From Mycolicibacterium elephantis DSM 44368 (GTDB taxonomy: Bacteria > Actinomycetota > Actinomycetes > Mycobacteriales > Mycobacteriaceae), in contig NZ_ATDN01000023.1 of the NCBI RefSeq assembly GCF_004014805.1, positions 1 through 64,000 on the forward strand: DNA of 64,000 bases, read 5' to 3'. The position numbers and the translations under genes are program-made. This document shows positions 16,583 to 25,319 of the stretch, piece by piece; the stretch's first letter is position 1, and every line of letters starts with the position of its first letter. The notes beneath the pieces were generated by a model. The model did no database searches and was not told where the DNA came from. It saw nothing but the letters and a program-made list of their open reading frames with translations.

Positions 16583-16909
16583 GTGGCCGAGCAGGACGAG
16601 GACCGAGCGGACGCGTTCTTCCACGCCCTGGCCGACCGGACTCGGCGGGACATCCTGCGCCGGGTGTTGGCCGGAGAGCACTCGGTCACCGCGCTCGCGG
16701 CGAAGTACGCCATGAGCTTCGCCGCGGTGCAGAAACACGTCGCCGTGCTGGAGAAGGCAGGCCTGATCTCCAAGCGTCGCGAGGGGCGAGAGCAACTGGC
16801 GAGCGGCGATGTGGATGCGGTGCGATCAGTCGCCTCCATGCTCACCGAGCTCGAAGACGTCTGGCGTGGCCGCATTGCCCGCATCGACGACCTACTCAGC
16901 GAGGAATAA
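16583..16909 (+). CDS. ArsR/SdpR-type winged-helix repressor
   Basis: 108 residues with the ArsR fold: FFHALADRTRRDILRRVLAGEHSVTALA, then the recognition helix region FAAVQKHVAVLEKAGLISKRREG. It lacks the Cys metal sites of metal sensors and is of the type found in pairs with SRPBCC proteins. The GTG start is chosen because promoter spacing puts the transcript start there; an ATG at 16571 is also in frame but lies inside the operator. The AHSA1 gene starts 2 nt after the stop. Confidence 0.88.
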   Translation: MAEQDEDRADAFFHALADRTRRDILRRVLAGEHSVTALAAKYAMSFAAVQKHVAVLEKAGLISKRREGREQLASGDVDAVRSVASMLTELEDVWRGRIARIDDLLSEE

Positions 16910-16911
16910 CC

Positions 16912-17400
16912 ATGCCTGTCACCGATATCCGCAAGAACATCGACGACCGCACCCTGACGATCACCGCGGAGTTCGCGGCGCCCGTCGAGCGGGTCTGGCA
17001 GATCTACGCCGACCCGCGCCAGCTCGAGAAGATCTGGGGTCCGCCGGGCTTTCCGGCGACCGTGGTGGAGCACTCCCTCACCCCGGGCGGCACCGTCACG
17101 TACTACATGACCGGGCCCGACGGCGCGAAGTACGGCGGCTACTGGAAGGTCACCGCCGTCGACGAGCCGCGCAGCTTCAGTTTCGAAGACGGCTTCGCCG
17201 ACGACGAGCTCAAACCGGCGGGCGACATGCCGGTCGCGCACAGCACCTACACGTTCGAGCCGGTCGGCGACGACGCCACCAGGGTCACCTACGTCAGCAA
17301 GTACGAGTCGGCCGAAGGCCTGCAGAAGGTCCTCGAGATGGGCGTCGAGGAAGGTTCGAGGGAGGCGATCAACCAGATCGACGCACTGCTCGCGAACTGA
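16912..17400 (+). CDS. SRPBCC/AHSA1-like START-domain protein
   Basis: A 162-residue protein with the Aha1-C pattern: FAAPVERVWQIYADPRQLEKIWGPPGFPATV near the N-terminus and VTYVSKYESAEGLQKVLEMGVEEG at the C-terminal helix. The fold forms a hydrophobic ligand cavity. ArsR-AHSA1 pairs are common in actinobacteria and often respond to small hydrophobic compounds, but the ligand is unknown. It follows the ArsR gene by 2 nt and is surely co-transcribed. Confidence 0.9.
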   Translation: MPVTDIRKNIDDRTLTITAEFAAPVERVWQIYADPRQLEKIWGPPGFPATVVEHSLTPGGTVTYYMTGPDGAKYGGYWKVTAVDEPRSFSFEDGFADDELKPAGDMPVAHSTYTFEPVGDDATRVTYVSKYESAEGLQKVLEMGVEEGSREAINQIDALLAN

Positions 17401-17441
17401 CACCCGGCGACCGCTGGCGCGCGCGTGCGATACTCGCGGGC

Positions 17442-17906
17442 GTGGTGCGCAAGAGGTCGACCGACTCGACAGCGCGGGAGCTAGCGATCATTCAACGCGC
17501 CACCAGCGATCTGGTCGGGGTGGCCTTGCGCAGCGTCGAGGGCCTCGAAGTCTCGCTTCCGCAGTTTCGGCTGTTGCGCGTTCTTGACGAGTTGGGTGCG
17601 GCCAGCGCCACGCAATGTGCGCAGGTGCTGGGTGTCGGGGGGTCGTCGATCACCCGGTTGGTGGATCGGCTCGACGCGTCGGGACATCTGGTTCGTCGGC
17701 CGGATGCCGGTAACCGCAGCGCAGTCGTGCTGGCTTTGACCGACGAGGGCCGGCGGCTGGTCAACAGGGTCGAGGCGCGTCGGCGGCGCGAGCTCGGTAA
17801 TGCGCTGGCTCGGCTCGAACCCGACGATCGAGCCCAGTGCATCACGGCGCTGGAGCGGTTGCACGAGGTGCTGGAAGCACCAGAGGACCCGCGGATCCCG
17901 TACTGA
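17442..17906 (+). CDS. MarR-family transcriptional regulator
   Basis: 154 residues. The winged helix spans about 40-110 (LPQFRLLRVLDELGAASATQCAQVLGVGGSSITRLVDRLDASGHLVRRPDAGNRSA), with terminal helices for dimerisation. MarR proteins usually repress a neighbouring gene until a phenolic or lipophilic ligand binds. Two in-frame GTG codons (17442 and 17445) are possible starts. No strong ribosome binding site is visible. The regulated gene is not obvious from position. Confidence 0.85.
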   Translation: MVRKRSTDSTARELAIIQRATSDLVGVALRSVEGLEVSLPQFRLLRVLDELGAASATQCAQVLGVGGSSITRLVDRLDASGHLVRRPDAGNRSAVVLALTDEGRRLVNRVEARRRRELGNALARLEPDDRAQCITALERLHEVLEAPEDPRIPY

Positions 17907-17943
17907 CACAGGGCCGTCCGAACACCCACCGAATTGCCGAATG

Positions 17944-17967
17944 CAAGACTTGTCTTGCGCAAGACAA
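17944..17967. promoter_or_regulatory. Palindromic Fur-type operator with three half-sites
   Basis: The perfect 18-bp palindrome TTGTCTTGCGCAAGACAA (17950-17967) is preceded by another CAAGAC at 17944-17949. The result is the alternating half-site series CAAGAC / GTCTTG / CAAGAC. It lies about 45 bp before the fur-family start, and TAATCT (17978-17983) is a likely -10 element. Autoregulation by the Fur-family protein is inferred. Confidence 0.65.
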
Positions 17968-18009
17968 TAATCAGCGGTAATCTTGGCGCACTCCAGAAAC
18001 GAGGAAGCG

Positions 18010-18441
18010 ATGCAGAGCGCCAAGGACAAGCTTCGCGCCGCCGGCCTCCGGGTGACCCGGCCGCGCCTCGCAGTTCTTGCCGAACTCGAGAACCATCCCC
18101 ACGCCGACGTCGAGACAATCGCCACCGGCGCCCGGGCGCGCCTGGGCGCCGTGTCGACCCAGGCGATCTACGACGTCGTGCACGCGCTCACCAGGGTCGG
18201 GCTGTTACGTCGCGTCGAACCGGCGGGCAGCCGGACCCTCTTCGAGATCGAGACCGGCGACAACCACCACCATTTGGTCTGTCGCAGCTGCGGCGTGATC
18301 GTCGACGTTGCTTGTGCGACAGGCGAAGCGCCGTGCTTGCAGGCCAGCGACGACCGAAACTTCAGCATCGACGAGGCCGAGGTGACGTATTGGGGCCTCT
18401 GCCCGGCATGCCGAGCTGTGTCAACCGAAACCACCAATTGA
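18010..18441 (+). CDS. Fur-family metal or peroxide-responsive repressor
   Basis: 143 residues. The N-terminal winged helix begins AGLRVTRPRLAVLAEL. The metal/dimerisation domain has the HHHLVCRSCGVIVDV His-Cys cluster and a second CxxC (GLCPACRA) forming the structural zinc site. Size and motifs fit FurA/PerR-like regulators. ATG 18010 follows GAGGAA; a TTG at 17983 is less likely. It is followed by a heme-binding-type beta-barrel gene rather than by katG, the usual partner of mycobacterial furA. Confidence 0.9.
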   Translation: MQSAKDKLRAAGLRVTRPRLAVLAELENHPHADVETIATGARARLGAVSTQAIYDVVHALTRVGLLRRVEPAGSRTLFEIETGDNHHHLVCRSCGVIVDVACATGEAPCLQASDDRNFSIDEAEVTYWGLCPACRAVSTETTN

Positions 18442-18455
18442 ACGGAGCATCGCAG

Positions 18456-19073
18456 ATGACACAAATTCTCGACCGCACCGCCGTCCGGGGCCCGCAGAAA
18501 CTCGGGCCGCTGACCCCGCTGGTAGGCGAGTGGGAGGGCAACGGTGGCGTCGACCTGAGCTATCACAACAACGACGACGTCACCGGCGAGACAACCTATT
18601 TCGAGACGGCCGTCTTCAAACCGATCCCGATCCAGGAGAACGGCCAACAGGTGCTCTGGGGGCTCAACTACTCGATGACGGCCTGGCGGCACGGCGAGGA
18701 GGCCATGGACCCCTTCCACGACGAAATCGGTTTCCTGCTCTGGGACAAGGCCAACGGACAGGTGATTCGCAACGTGGTGTTCGGCCGGGGCATCGCGATC
18801 CTGGCCGGCAGCGACGCCGCGGTCGGCGACCGCACCCTGCATTTCAACGCGACACCCGGCGACCCTTGTTACGGGGTGCTACAGAATCGCTACCTGCTCG
18901 ACCGCGCTGAGATCAAGGGCTTCACCAGCAGTTTCACGTTCAACGACGACGGCACCTTCAGCTACAAGTCTGATCTGCAGTTGCGGCTGAGCGCCATCGG
19001 CGGCGAGATGCACCACACCGACGAGAACACCCTGCACCTCGTCAAGCGGTACCACCCGGGTAGCGAGGCCTGA
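18456..19073 (+). CDS. Heme-binding-type beta-barrel protein (FABP/nitrobindin family)
   Basis: 205 residues of the DUF1794/THAP4-like barrel: LTPLVGEWEGNGGVDL near the N-terminus and a series of beta-strands, with late His-containing EMHHTDENTLHLVKRY, where the family's heme-ligating His is expected. Nitrobindins bind ferric heme and can isomerise peroxynitrite. Being 14 bp downstream of a Fur-family gene suggests an oxidative or nitrosative-stress role. GGAG at 18444-18447 sets the ATG at 18456. A strong hairpin follows. Confidence 0.82.
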   Translation: MTQILDRTAVRGPQKLGPLTPLVGEWEGNGGVDLSYHNNDDVTGETTYFETAVFKPIPIQENGQQVLWGLNYSMTAWRHGEEAMDPFHDEIGFLLWDKANGQVIRNVVFGRGIAILAGSDAAVGDRTLHFNATPGDPCYGVLQNRYLLDRAEIKGFTSSFTFNDDGTFSYKSDLQLRLSAIGGEMHHTDENTLHLVKRYHPGSEA

Positions 19074-19082
19074 GGCGACGCA

Positions 19083-19127
19083 AATCGGGCCGACGACAAC
19101 GCCAGAGACGTTGCCGTCGGCCCGATT
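19083..19127. terminator. Bidirectional hairpin terminator
   Basis: Two 19-nt arms (19083-19101 and 19109-19127) pair with a single mismatch around a 7-nt loop. The hairpin sits between the convergent heme-barrel gene (ends 19073) and the membrane gene ending at 19137, and can stop transcription from both sides. Confidence 0.85.
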
Positions 19128-19136
19128 GCGTGCGAC

Positions 19137-20177
19137 CTAGACCGTAACCGGTTGTGGGGTACGGGCCTGGTTGGCCGCGTTGCCGATGAAGGTCGGCCCG
19201 ACGATGAGCGCCTGCGACGGATCCTCGGGATTGGTCGGAATACCATCACCGGGCTTGACGCCGCCCTCTTCACACATCTTCTGCCACAAATTCATTCGAG
19301 TGGTACGGCTGGGCGTGAACTTGCCGTAGAGGAAGACCCGCCACAGCGTCCAGCGCGGCGCGGGCAGATGGTCGGGTCGCCCGACGAGGCGGTGCAGGAC
19401 GACCATCCAACCGACCATCATCGCCATCATGATCGTGGTCGCCACCCAGCGCATCCACACGGGCATGGTCGAGTTGAGGGCCAGGATGTGGATGGATCCG
19501 ACCCCGAAGTAGGCCACCATCATGCCGAACGGTGCGGCCAGCAGCAGGAGCAGCTTGCTCCAGCCTTGCAGACGCGGCACCGCGAACGCCAAGACCGCGC
19601 CGACCGTGACGAACGAACCGCCGTTGATGAAGCCCCACCAATACGGGAAGCCGAGGAACTCGTAGGGCTGCACGCCGTAATAGAGGTACACGCCGAGGTT
19701 GATGCCGATGGTCTCCATCAACGCGTCGGTGGCGATACCCAGGCCGAGCAGCATGAAGAACACATTGCGGTGAGCGCCGTTGCGGATGACGAAGTAACAG
19801 AAGTAGGCCTCCAACCCGAGGAAGGCCACGTAACACAGCGGGATCAGTGCAGGCACCGTGATACCGAAGTTGGTGAACGCGGGCGTGAGGTTGCTGGCCC
19901 AGTGCAGATGGCCGAGCAGGTCCAGCATCGGTTCCAGCAGGCTGCAGATCAGGCCGCTGCCGAGCACGATCAGCGGAATGTAGTTCTTGGCGCGCACCGC
20001 GGCCCGGATCGCCCACGGGGTGGCGAAGATGACCACCGCGGCGCCGGCGATGAAGAAGAACACGATCTCGGCGGTGAGGCTGGCCTCGAAGTGGCCGGGC
20101 GCCGGCTGCATCTGGGGCGGCCACCCCTGCTCGTCGCTGACCAACGGCCACCAACTGGTGGCGAGTATCCGATCCAT
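19137..20177 (-). CDS. Multi-pass membrane protein, AveC-resembling (EPxxD motif)
   Basis: 346 residues with about eight membrane helices. After the second helix it has LICSLLEPMLDLLGHLHW, and mid-protein GVYLYYGVQPYEFLGFPYWWGFINGG. The proteins at 56470 and 59343 show the same two landmarks (CLxEPxxDxL and a YxYxxxQP...P...N segment). The helix order also resembles the AveC-type protein at 24260. A role as membrane-bound cyclase or lipid-modifying enzyme is inferred, not shown. It is divergent from a TetR gene across a 200-bp region containing repeated GTACAC half-sites. Confidence 0.65.
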   Translation of the reverse strand: MDRILATSWWPLVSDEQGWPPQMQPAPGHFEASLTAEIVFFFIAGAAVVIFATPWAIRAAVRAKNYIPLIVLGSGLICSLLEPMLDLLGHLHWASNLTPAFTNFGITVPALIPLCYVAFLGLEAYFCYFVIRNGAHRNVFFMLLGLGIATDALMETIGINLGVYLYYGVQPYEFLGFPYWWGFINGGSFVTVGAVLAFAVPRLQGWSKLLLLLAAPFGMMVAYFGVGSIHILALNSTMPVWMRWVATTIMMAMMVGWMVVLHRLVGRPDHLPAPRWTLWRVFLYGKFTPSRTTRMNLWQKMCEEGGVKPGDGIPTNPEDPSQALIVGPTFIGNAANQARTPQPVTV

Positions 20178-20293
20178 CGCGTATGACCTCCTCAGAGAAA
20201 CAGTGGCCGGGCATCACCTGCGCAAACGCGCGTCGGTGGCGCGATCTGTCAATCACGACCACATGTGGACTGGCTCACATTAACACAATGTCC

Positions 20294-20308
20294 GTACACT
20301 ATGTACAC
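20294..20308. promoter_or_regulatory. Repeated GTACAC half-sites between divergent genes
   Basis: GTACAC occurs at 20294-20299 and 20303-20308, nine bases apart, in an AT-richer patch midway between the membrane gene (start 20177) and the TetR gene (start 20380). The same-face spacing suggests a regulator site controlling one or both genes. No data identify the protein. Confidence 0.35.
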
Positions 20309-20379
20309 CCAATTCGAATTCAGATTAAACGCGGTACCGGCCCGGCGGGTGGGACCGCCCGGGAAGTATGGTCGGGGAC

Positions 20380-21015
20380 ATGACCGAGACCTCTCGCCGC
20401 TACGCCAAGCGGTTCAGGTCGGTGGAAACAGAGGGCGTGCGGCCGGTAGATCAGATCCTTACCGCCACGCTGGGGCTGCTCGGCCAGAGAACCTTCGACG
20501 AGATCAGCGTGGCCGACATCCTGGCCGAGTCGAAGGTCTCAAGAACGACCTTCTACTTCTATTTCGCCTCCAAGTTCTCGGTCCTGAGCGCATTGCTCGA
20601 GCGCGCGATGAGCGACATCTTCGAGACGGTTCAACCCTTTCTCAGCCGCGCGGAGGAGGACTCGCCCGAGGAGGCCCTCGAACGCAGCATCCGGGCAGTC
20701 ACCTCGGCGTGGCACCGCCATCGCAGCGTCCTGCAGGCCGCGGCTCATCATTGGCACTCGAACCCGGAGCTGAATGCGCTCTGGCTACAGATCGCGGAAC
20801 GTTTCATCAGTGCCGGCGCCGAGGAGATCGAGCGCGAGCGCGCGGCGGGCAAGATCGCCTCCTCGGAGTCGAGTCGGGCGTTGGCCGCGGTGCTCTTCTG
20901 GGGCACCGAGCGGGTCCTGTACGCGGCGGGTCTTGGTGTGGAGCCGTCGCTGGTCGACGAAGAGGGCGCCGTCGGGCCGCTGGTGGCCATGTGGCACGGT
21001 ACTCTCTACAGGTGA
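20380..21015 (+). CDS. TetR-family regulator
   Basis: About 211 residues. The N-terminal helix-turn-helix is RPVDQILTATLGLLGQRTFDEISVADILAESKVSRTTFYFYFASKFSVLSALLERAM, followed by a ligand-binding helical domain. It is divergent from the AveC-resembling membrane gene, the usual layout for a local repressor. Two in-frame ATGs (20368 and 20380) exist, neither with a clear ribosome binding site; the second is chosen. Confidence 0.88.
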   Translation: MTETSRRYAKRFRSVETEGVRPVDQILTATLGLLGQRTFDEISVADILAESKVSRTTFYFYFASKFSVLSALLERAMSDIFETVQPFLSRAEEDSPEEALERSIRAVTSAWHRHRSVLQAAAHHWHSNPELNALWLQIAERFISAGAEEIERERAAGKIASSESSRALAAVLFWGTERVLYAAGLGVEPSLVDEEGAVGPLVAMWHGTLYR

Positions 21016-21049
21016 GCAACCGGCTATCGAAAACCGTTGTGGCAACCGC

Positions 21050-21691
21050 CTATTCGGACCGATCGGCACCGAGGCCGGTCCGTACCAGTATCTGAGCCGT
21101 TCTCACGACGCCGTCTACCGTGCCTCGACTCGGATCCCACCACTCGGCGGCCCAGTTGAGGGCGCCGATCACGAGCAGCCGGGTTATCCGAGGATCCACG
21201 TCGGCTCGGAGCTCGCCGTCGGCGATCGCATCGGCGAACAGGCGCTGCCAGATACGGCCATAGACCGCTTCCTCCCTCTTCTGCCGGGCGCCCAGGTGTT
21301 CGGGAATCTGACCGGAGTTGCGGATCGACGCGGTGGTGTAATCGGACAGCTCCAGTTCGTGCCGCAGATGCGAATCCACCGCGGCCATGATCCTGTCCAT
21401 GGCCGTGGCATCAGGCGGCAGCTCGTCGAGCTTCTGCTCCAGGCGTCGTCGCATATCGCTGATACCGCTGTACATGACCTCCTCGATGAGGTCTTCCCGC
21501 GACGAAAAGTAGTAATAGATCGCCGGTGCCTGTAGTTGCGCGTACTCGGCGACATCCGTCAACCGGGTACCCGCAAAACCCTTGACGCTGAGCACATGTG
21601 CGGCGGCGTCCAGGATCCGAACACGGGTGCGGTGTGACTTCGAATCACCGCTCTCGCCGTTCGCGGAGAATGCGCTGAACTTCTTGGCCAT
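21050..21691 (-). CDS. TetR-family regulator
   Basis: 213 residues. The HTH is RVRILDAAAHVLSVKGFAGTRLTDVAEYAQLQAPAIYYYFSSREDLIEEVMY. It lies 45 bp downstream of, and on the same strand as, the CrtI-like oxidoreductase gene, so it is probably co-transcribed. It converges on the preceding TetR gene. A GTG at 21694 immediately before the ATG is also possible. Confidence 0.88.
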   Translation of the reverse strand: MAKKFSAFSANGESGDSKSHRTRVRILDAAAHVLSVKGFAGTRLTDVAEYAQLQAPAIYYYFSSREDLIEEVMYSGISDMRRRLEQKLDELPPDATAMDRIMAAVDSHLRHELELSDYTTASIRNSGQIPEHLGARQKREEAVYGRIWQRLFADAIADGELRADVDPRITRLLVIGALNWAAEWWDPSRGTVDGVVRTAQILVRTGLGADRSE

Positions 21692-21736
21692 CACCCGATC
21701 ACACGTCGTGGGCGTAAGGGCCGAAGCGACGCTGCG

Positions 21737-23479
21737 TCACTCTTGGCCCGGGAAAGGATCGTTCGGCCCGGACGAATAGGGGTCGTCGACCAGTGCCGCC
21801 CGCCTGCGCTCGCGCCGGAGTCGATCCTTGAGGGCGCCCAGGCGTCCGCCCTTGTCCTCCAGCCGGAATTGCTTGAGCATCGTCCTGGCGGCGTTCTGGC
21901 CGGGCATGCCGCTGATGCCCGCGACGGGGTGTGTGCCCGACCCGGTGAGGAACAGTCCCTCGACGGGGGTGCGGTAGCCGGCGAAACCGGCAACGGGTTT
22001 GTTCGGCCCGAAGCGGCTGATCGTGGGATCGACGTGGTAGACCGAACCGTCGATGGCCCAGAACCGCTCCTCGATGTCGGGCAGGACCAGCGGCCGCACT
22101 GCCACCTGCAGATCCTCCACGCCTTTGTAGTACTCGTCGGCGTCCTTGATGATGCTGTCGGTGATCTGCTTGCGCGCGACGTCCCACCCGTCCTCGGGAA
22201 ACGAGGGGGTCAGGCCGGTCCAGAACCACCAAAGATCCTTGCCCTGCGGTGACATCGACGGGTCGAACGCGTTCGTCACCTGTGCGAGGCCGGGAATGGC
22301 GTCGGGTACCTTCCCCCTGACGCAAGCGCGCGCGGCGGCCTTGGCCTGCTCGTAGGTGTGGTAGCAGTTGCAGGCGATGCGCAGGTCGATGCCGTCGCCG
22401 CGCCACTTCTCGTGCTTGGACATGTCGATGCGTCCGGACAGGGCCACGTTGATCTTGGCGTCGGCAATGCCGCGCTTCCGGGTCGGGATATGGTCGGCGG
22501 CAACCTGTTTCTTGTGCTCGAGAACGCCGCGGGGCAGCAGGCGGGTCAAGGTGGTTCTCGGGCTGCACGCGGTCAGGACCCCGCGGCGAGCCCGGATCTC
22601 CTCGCCACCGCGGACCCGAACGCCCGTGCATCGCGCGTTCTCGATGAGGAGTTGCTCCACGGGGGAACTGGTGATGATGTCGCCGCCGTTGTCCTTGAGC
22701 ACCGCGATCAACGCCTTGGGCAACGACCCGGTGCCGCCGTGGAACATGGCGACGCCGTACTTGGAGAGCACGCCGAGATAGATCAGCGACCACCCCGACA
22801 GATCCGCATCGAACGGCATGAACGGCAGCGAGGTCAACAGCGGCGCGCGGATCATGTCGTGCTCGAAGCTCTCCTCGACCGCCTCGACCTGTGAACTCGA
22901 CATCCAACGCCCAAGTGCGATGAGGTGCCTGCGATTCTTGACCACCCCCTTGGCGGCCGTGAGTATCGCCTTGATGTCGGGCTGCATGACGTTGGTCTGC
23001 ATCATCGGCAGACCCATCGCGACCGCGGCATCGATCACCTCGTAGAGCTCGAGAAGGGCACGGGCGTCCTTCTTGGAGAAGTACTCCAGCTCGGCTGCGG
23101 TCTTGCGCGGATCCCGCCACAGGCCCAGCGAGCTGCCGTCCGCGGCGAGCTGGAAGTGGGCCGGGTCAATGACGGTCTGGCGCAACCCATAACGAGTCGA
23201 CAGCTCGAGATCGTCGTTGATCGTGGTGGTGCGGAACAGCGAAGCCTGAATCGACGCCTCGTTGAGCGTGAAGCCCGGGGCTTCCGGTTCAAAGGGGTTC
23301 GTCGACGTCATACCGCCGGGAGTGGGCGCCGCCTCGACAACCAGCACATCGAGTCCTGCCTTGGCCAGATACGCCGCCGCGACCAGCCCGTTGTGGCCGG
23401 AACCGACCACGACGACGTCTGCTTCACGGGGGGCCTGCGTTGCGGTGCTCAAAACGACCTCTTTCGACGGGGACGACAT
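21737..23479 (-). CDS. CrtI-like FAD-dependent oxidoreductase (phytoene-desaturase superfamily)
   Basis: 580 residues. The N-terminal dinucleotide-binding fold is DVVVVGSGHNGLVAAAYLAKAG with the acidic end VVEA. The C-terminal FAD block is GLFLTGSGTHPVAGISGMPGQNAA. The family includes carotenoid desaturases and isomerases and many actinobacterial oxidases of polyprenyl or steroid-like lipids. AAGGA six bases before the ATG supports the start. A close paralogue is at 53875-55488. Both are next to AveC-type genes, which suggests sequential action on the same lipid class. Confidence 0.9.
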   Translation of the reverse strand: MSSPSKEVVLSTATQAPREADVVVVGSGHNGLVAAAYLAKAGLDVLVVEAAPTPGGMTSTNPFEPEAPGFTLNEASIQASLFRTTTINDDLELSTRYGLRQTVIDPAHFQLAADGSSLGLWRDPRKTAAELEYFSKKDARALLELYEVIDAAVAMGLPMMQTNVMQPDIKAILTAAKGVVKNRRHLIALGRWMSSSQVEAVEESFEHDMIRAPLLTSLPFMPFDADLSGWSLIYLGVLSKYGVAMFHGGTGSLPKALIAVLKDNGGDIITSSPVEQLLIENARCTGVRVRGGEEIRARRGVLTACSPRTTLTRLLPRGVLEHKKQVAADHIPTRKRGIADAKINVALSGRIDMSKHEKWRGDGIDLRIACNCYHTYEQAKAAARACVRGKVPDAIPGLAQVTNAFDPSMSPQGKDLWWFWTGLTPSFPEDGWDVARKQITDSIIKDADEYYKGVEDLQVAVRPLVLPDIEERFWAIDGSVYHVDPTISRFGPNKPVAGFAGYRTPVEGLFLTGSGTHPVAGISGMPGQNAARTMLKQFRLEDKGGRLGALKDRLRRERRRAALVDDPYSSGPNDPFPGQE

Positions 23480-23546
23480 TGGGATCCTTACGAATAGCTT
23501 TTTTATTTTATGTTAAAGTCAATACTGGGAGGCGGGTAGCGCCGTG

Positions 23547-24140
23547 TCAAGACTGGGGTGGGGTGGTGGCCATCGTCAGCGAGGTCATCACGAAACGCTC
23601 GATCAGCGATCGCTCCTGCTGCTGTGGGATGTTCCGGCGCAGGATGATCGACGCGTAAACCGTGTGCAGCCAGTCGGCGAGCTCTTCGTTGGACAAGTCG
23701 TTGCGCAGCAGTCCGTGGCTGCGGCCGTAGTCCAGCCACGGACGCCAGAACTGCAGCGCTCGTTCGGTCAGCTCGGGCGTCCACAGCGCCTCGTGGGCCG
23801 TTATCGGGCTGCCGTCTCCCCACAGCGCTGTCAGCTCGGGATCGTTGCGCAGCGCCTCGATGATCCTGACCGACAGCTCGACGAACGCCTCGTGGAAAGC
23901 CTCACCCGGAACGGTGGTGCCCGCCGCCGCGTCGTCGGCGATCTCGAGGATGCGGTCGATGACGGCCGCCAGCAGCAGCTCCCGGCGATCGAAGAACACT
24001 TTGTAGACCAGCTGCCGGCTGCAACCCGCGACGCGACCAACCTCCGTCATCGTCACGCTGCGAATACCCTTGGAGCGCAGAAGATTACGCGCCGCATCCA
24101 GGATGCGACGACGAACCTCCGCGCGCGTGGGTTGCGTCAC
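23547..24140 (-). CDS. TetR-family regulator
   Basis: 197 residues. HTH: RRRILDAARNLLRSKGIRSVTMTEVGRVAGCSRQLVYKVFFDRRELLLAAVID. On its strand TAATCT lies six bases before the GTG start, so the transcript is probably leaderless. It is divergent from the AveC-type gene at 24260 and upstream of the FAD oxidoreductase gene on the same strand, so it may govern either. Confidence 0.87.
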   Translation of the reverse strand: MTQPTRAEVRRRILDAARNLLRSKGIRSVTMTEVGRVAGCSRQLVYKVFFDRRELLLAAVIDRILEIADDAAAGTTVPGEAFHEAFVELSVRIIEALRNDPELTALWGDGSPITAHEALWTPELTERALQFWRPWLDYGRSHGLLRNDLSNEELADWLHTVYASIILRRNIPQQQERSLIERFVMTSLTMATTPPQS

Positions 24141-24259
24141 CTTGGCAGATTACCGCGGACAGCCGGACGGCTGTCGCGGCTATTGACAAACAACAGCGGA
24201 CGTGGACATCATGCCCACATCGTATACACATTGACCAATTTGTGACCAGAAGGACGCAG

Positions 24260-25261
24260 ATGTCTCTGACCGCGCGGCCAGCGGGCGAGGTCGGCAAACC
24301 GCAGGACCGACCCGACCCACCCCCTCTCGGCCGGCAGGGCCCGGCCACGTTCCTGGCGCTGATCGGTGTCGTTTGGTTCGTCGTGTGCGTGTACGTCATC
24401 GCACGCTGGGTCACCTCGGGTGAGGATTTCACCCCCGCACCGCACATCGGTCCAGACGTCATGGAGGACTGGCGGCTGATCGCCCTGCGGGTGTTCGAGG
24501 CGATCAGCCTCGCGGTGATGGCGGCCTTCGTCTGGTACTGCGTCATCAAGCCGCTGCGCGAGACCGGCCGGATAGGCCTCGACGGGAAGTTCGTCATCGG
24601 CGGCATCATCTGCTTCGTCGCCGACGCGTTCCTCAACGTGCAGCAGTACCTGTTCGCGTGGAACAGCGCCAACGTCAACCGCGGCGTGTGGGTTCGCTTC
24701 CTGCCCTTCCACAATCCGGATGCCCCCACCCGCTATGCGGAGTCGCTGATCTGGGGCCCGCCGATGTACATCTACTTCTGCGCGGGTGTGGCGATCGTGG
24801 CGTGTCACGAGGCCAAGCGGGTGCGGCGGCGCTGGCCGAACATCAGCAAGTTCCGCCTGTTCGTTTTCATCTTCATCTTCGAGTTCCTGTTCGACTTCAT
24901 CGTCGAGAACATCGTCATCAGGACCACCCACGCCTACGCGTTCGCGAAAACCTATGAGCCGCTGACACTGTGGGCCGGCGAGGTGCACCAGTTCCCGATC
25001 TACGAGTCGATCCTGGTCGCGTTCGTGGGCTGCGTGTTCACCTGGGCGCGGATCGAGGCCGACGAGCGTCCGGTCGGCGCCTCGCCGATCGAGGTCGGCG
25101 TGGAACGGTGGCGGCCGTCGCTGCAGCCGCACGTCCGCAACTTCGCGGTGCTCGGGTTCTGCATGGTGACGCTGGTGTTCGTCTACCACCTGCCGTTCAA
25201 CTGGCTGGGACTCATCGGCACGTCGTACGCGGACCTGCCCAGCTACCTGTTGCCGGGCTGA
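24260..25261 (+). CDS. AveC-family (spirocyclase-like) membrane protein
   Basis: 333 residues, about seven membrane helices after a Pro-rich N-terminus. Family-type features include the first helix FLALIGVVWFVVCVYVIARWVTSG, the GIICFVADAFLNVQQY segment with acidic and Asn residues inside a helix, ENIVIRTTHAYAF, and a C-terminus ending DLPSYLLPG. AveC of avermectin synthesis is a spiroketal cyclase/dehydratase; mycobacterial members have no assigned substrate. AGAAGGA precedes the ATG at 24260. A C-terminally and N-terminally recognisable pseudogene copy is at 53340-53871. Confidence 0.82.
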   Translation: MSLTARPAGEVGKPQDRPDPPPLGRQGPATFLALIGVVWFVVCVYVIARWVTSGEDFTPAPHIGPDVMEDWRLIALRVFEAISLAVMAAFVWYCVIKPLRETGRIGLDGKFVIGGIICFVADAFLNVQQYLFAWNSANVNRGVWVRFLPFHNPDAPTRYAESLIWGPPMYIYFCAGVAIVACHEAKRVRRRWPNISKFRLFVFIFIFEFLFDFIVENIVIRTTHAYAFAKTYEPLTLWAGEVHQFPIYESILVAFVGCVFTWARIEADERPVGASPIEVGVERWRPSLQPHVRNFAVLGFCMVTLVFVYHLPFNWLGLIGTSYADLPSYLLPG

Positions 25262-25319
25262 GCCTCGCTGCCGGGCCCTGGGTGAAAGGCCTTGTACCGC
25301 AGCGTGAGAAGCTGTGGCC

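Noticed and set aside
15277..17403. N-terminal extension of the carotenoid oxygenase frame to 1205 codons
   Set aside because: The frame stays open through the antisense of the thiolase and AHSA1 genes, but homology starts at the ATG at 15276 and a promoter/operator lies just upstream.
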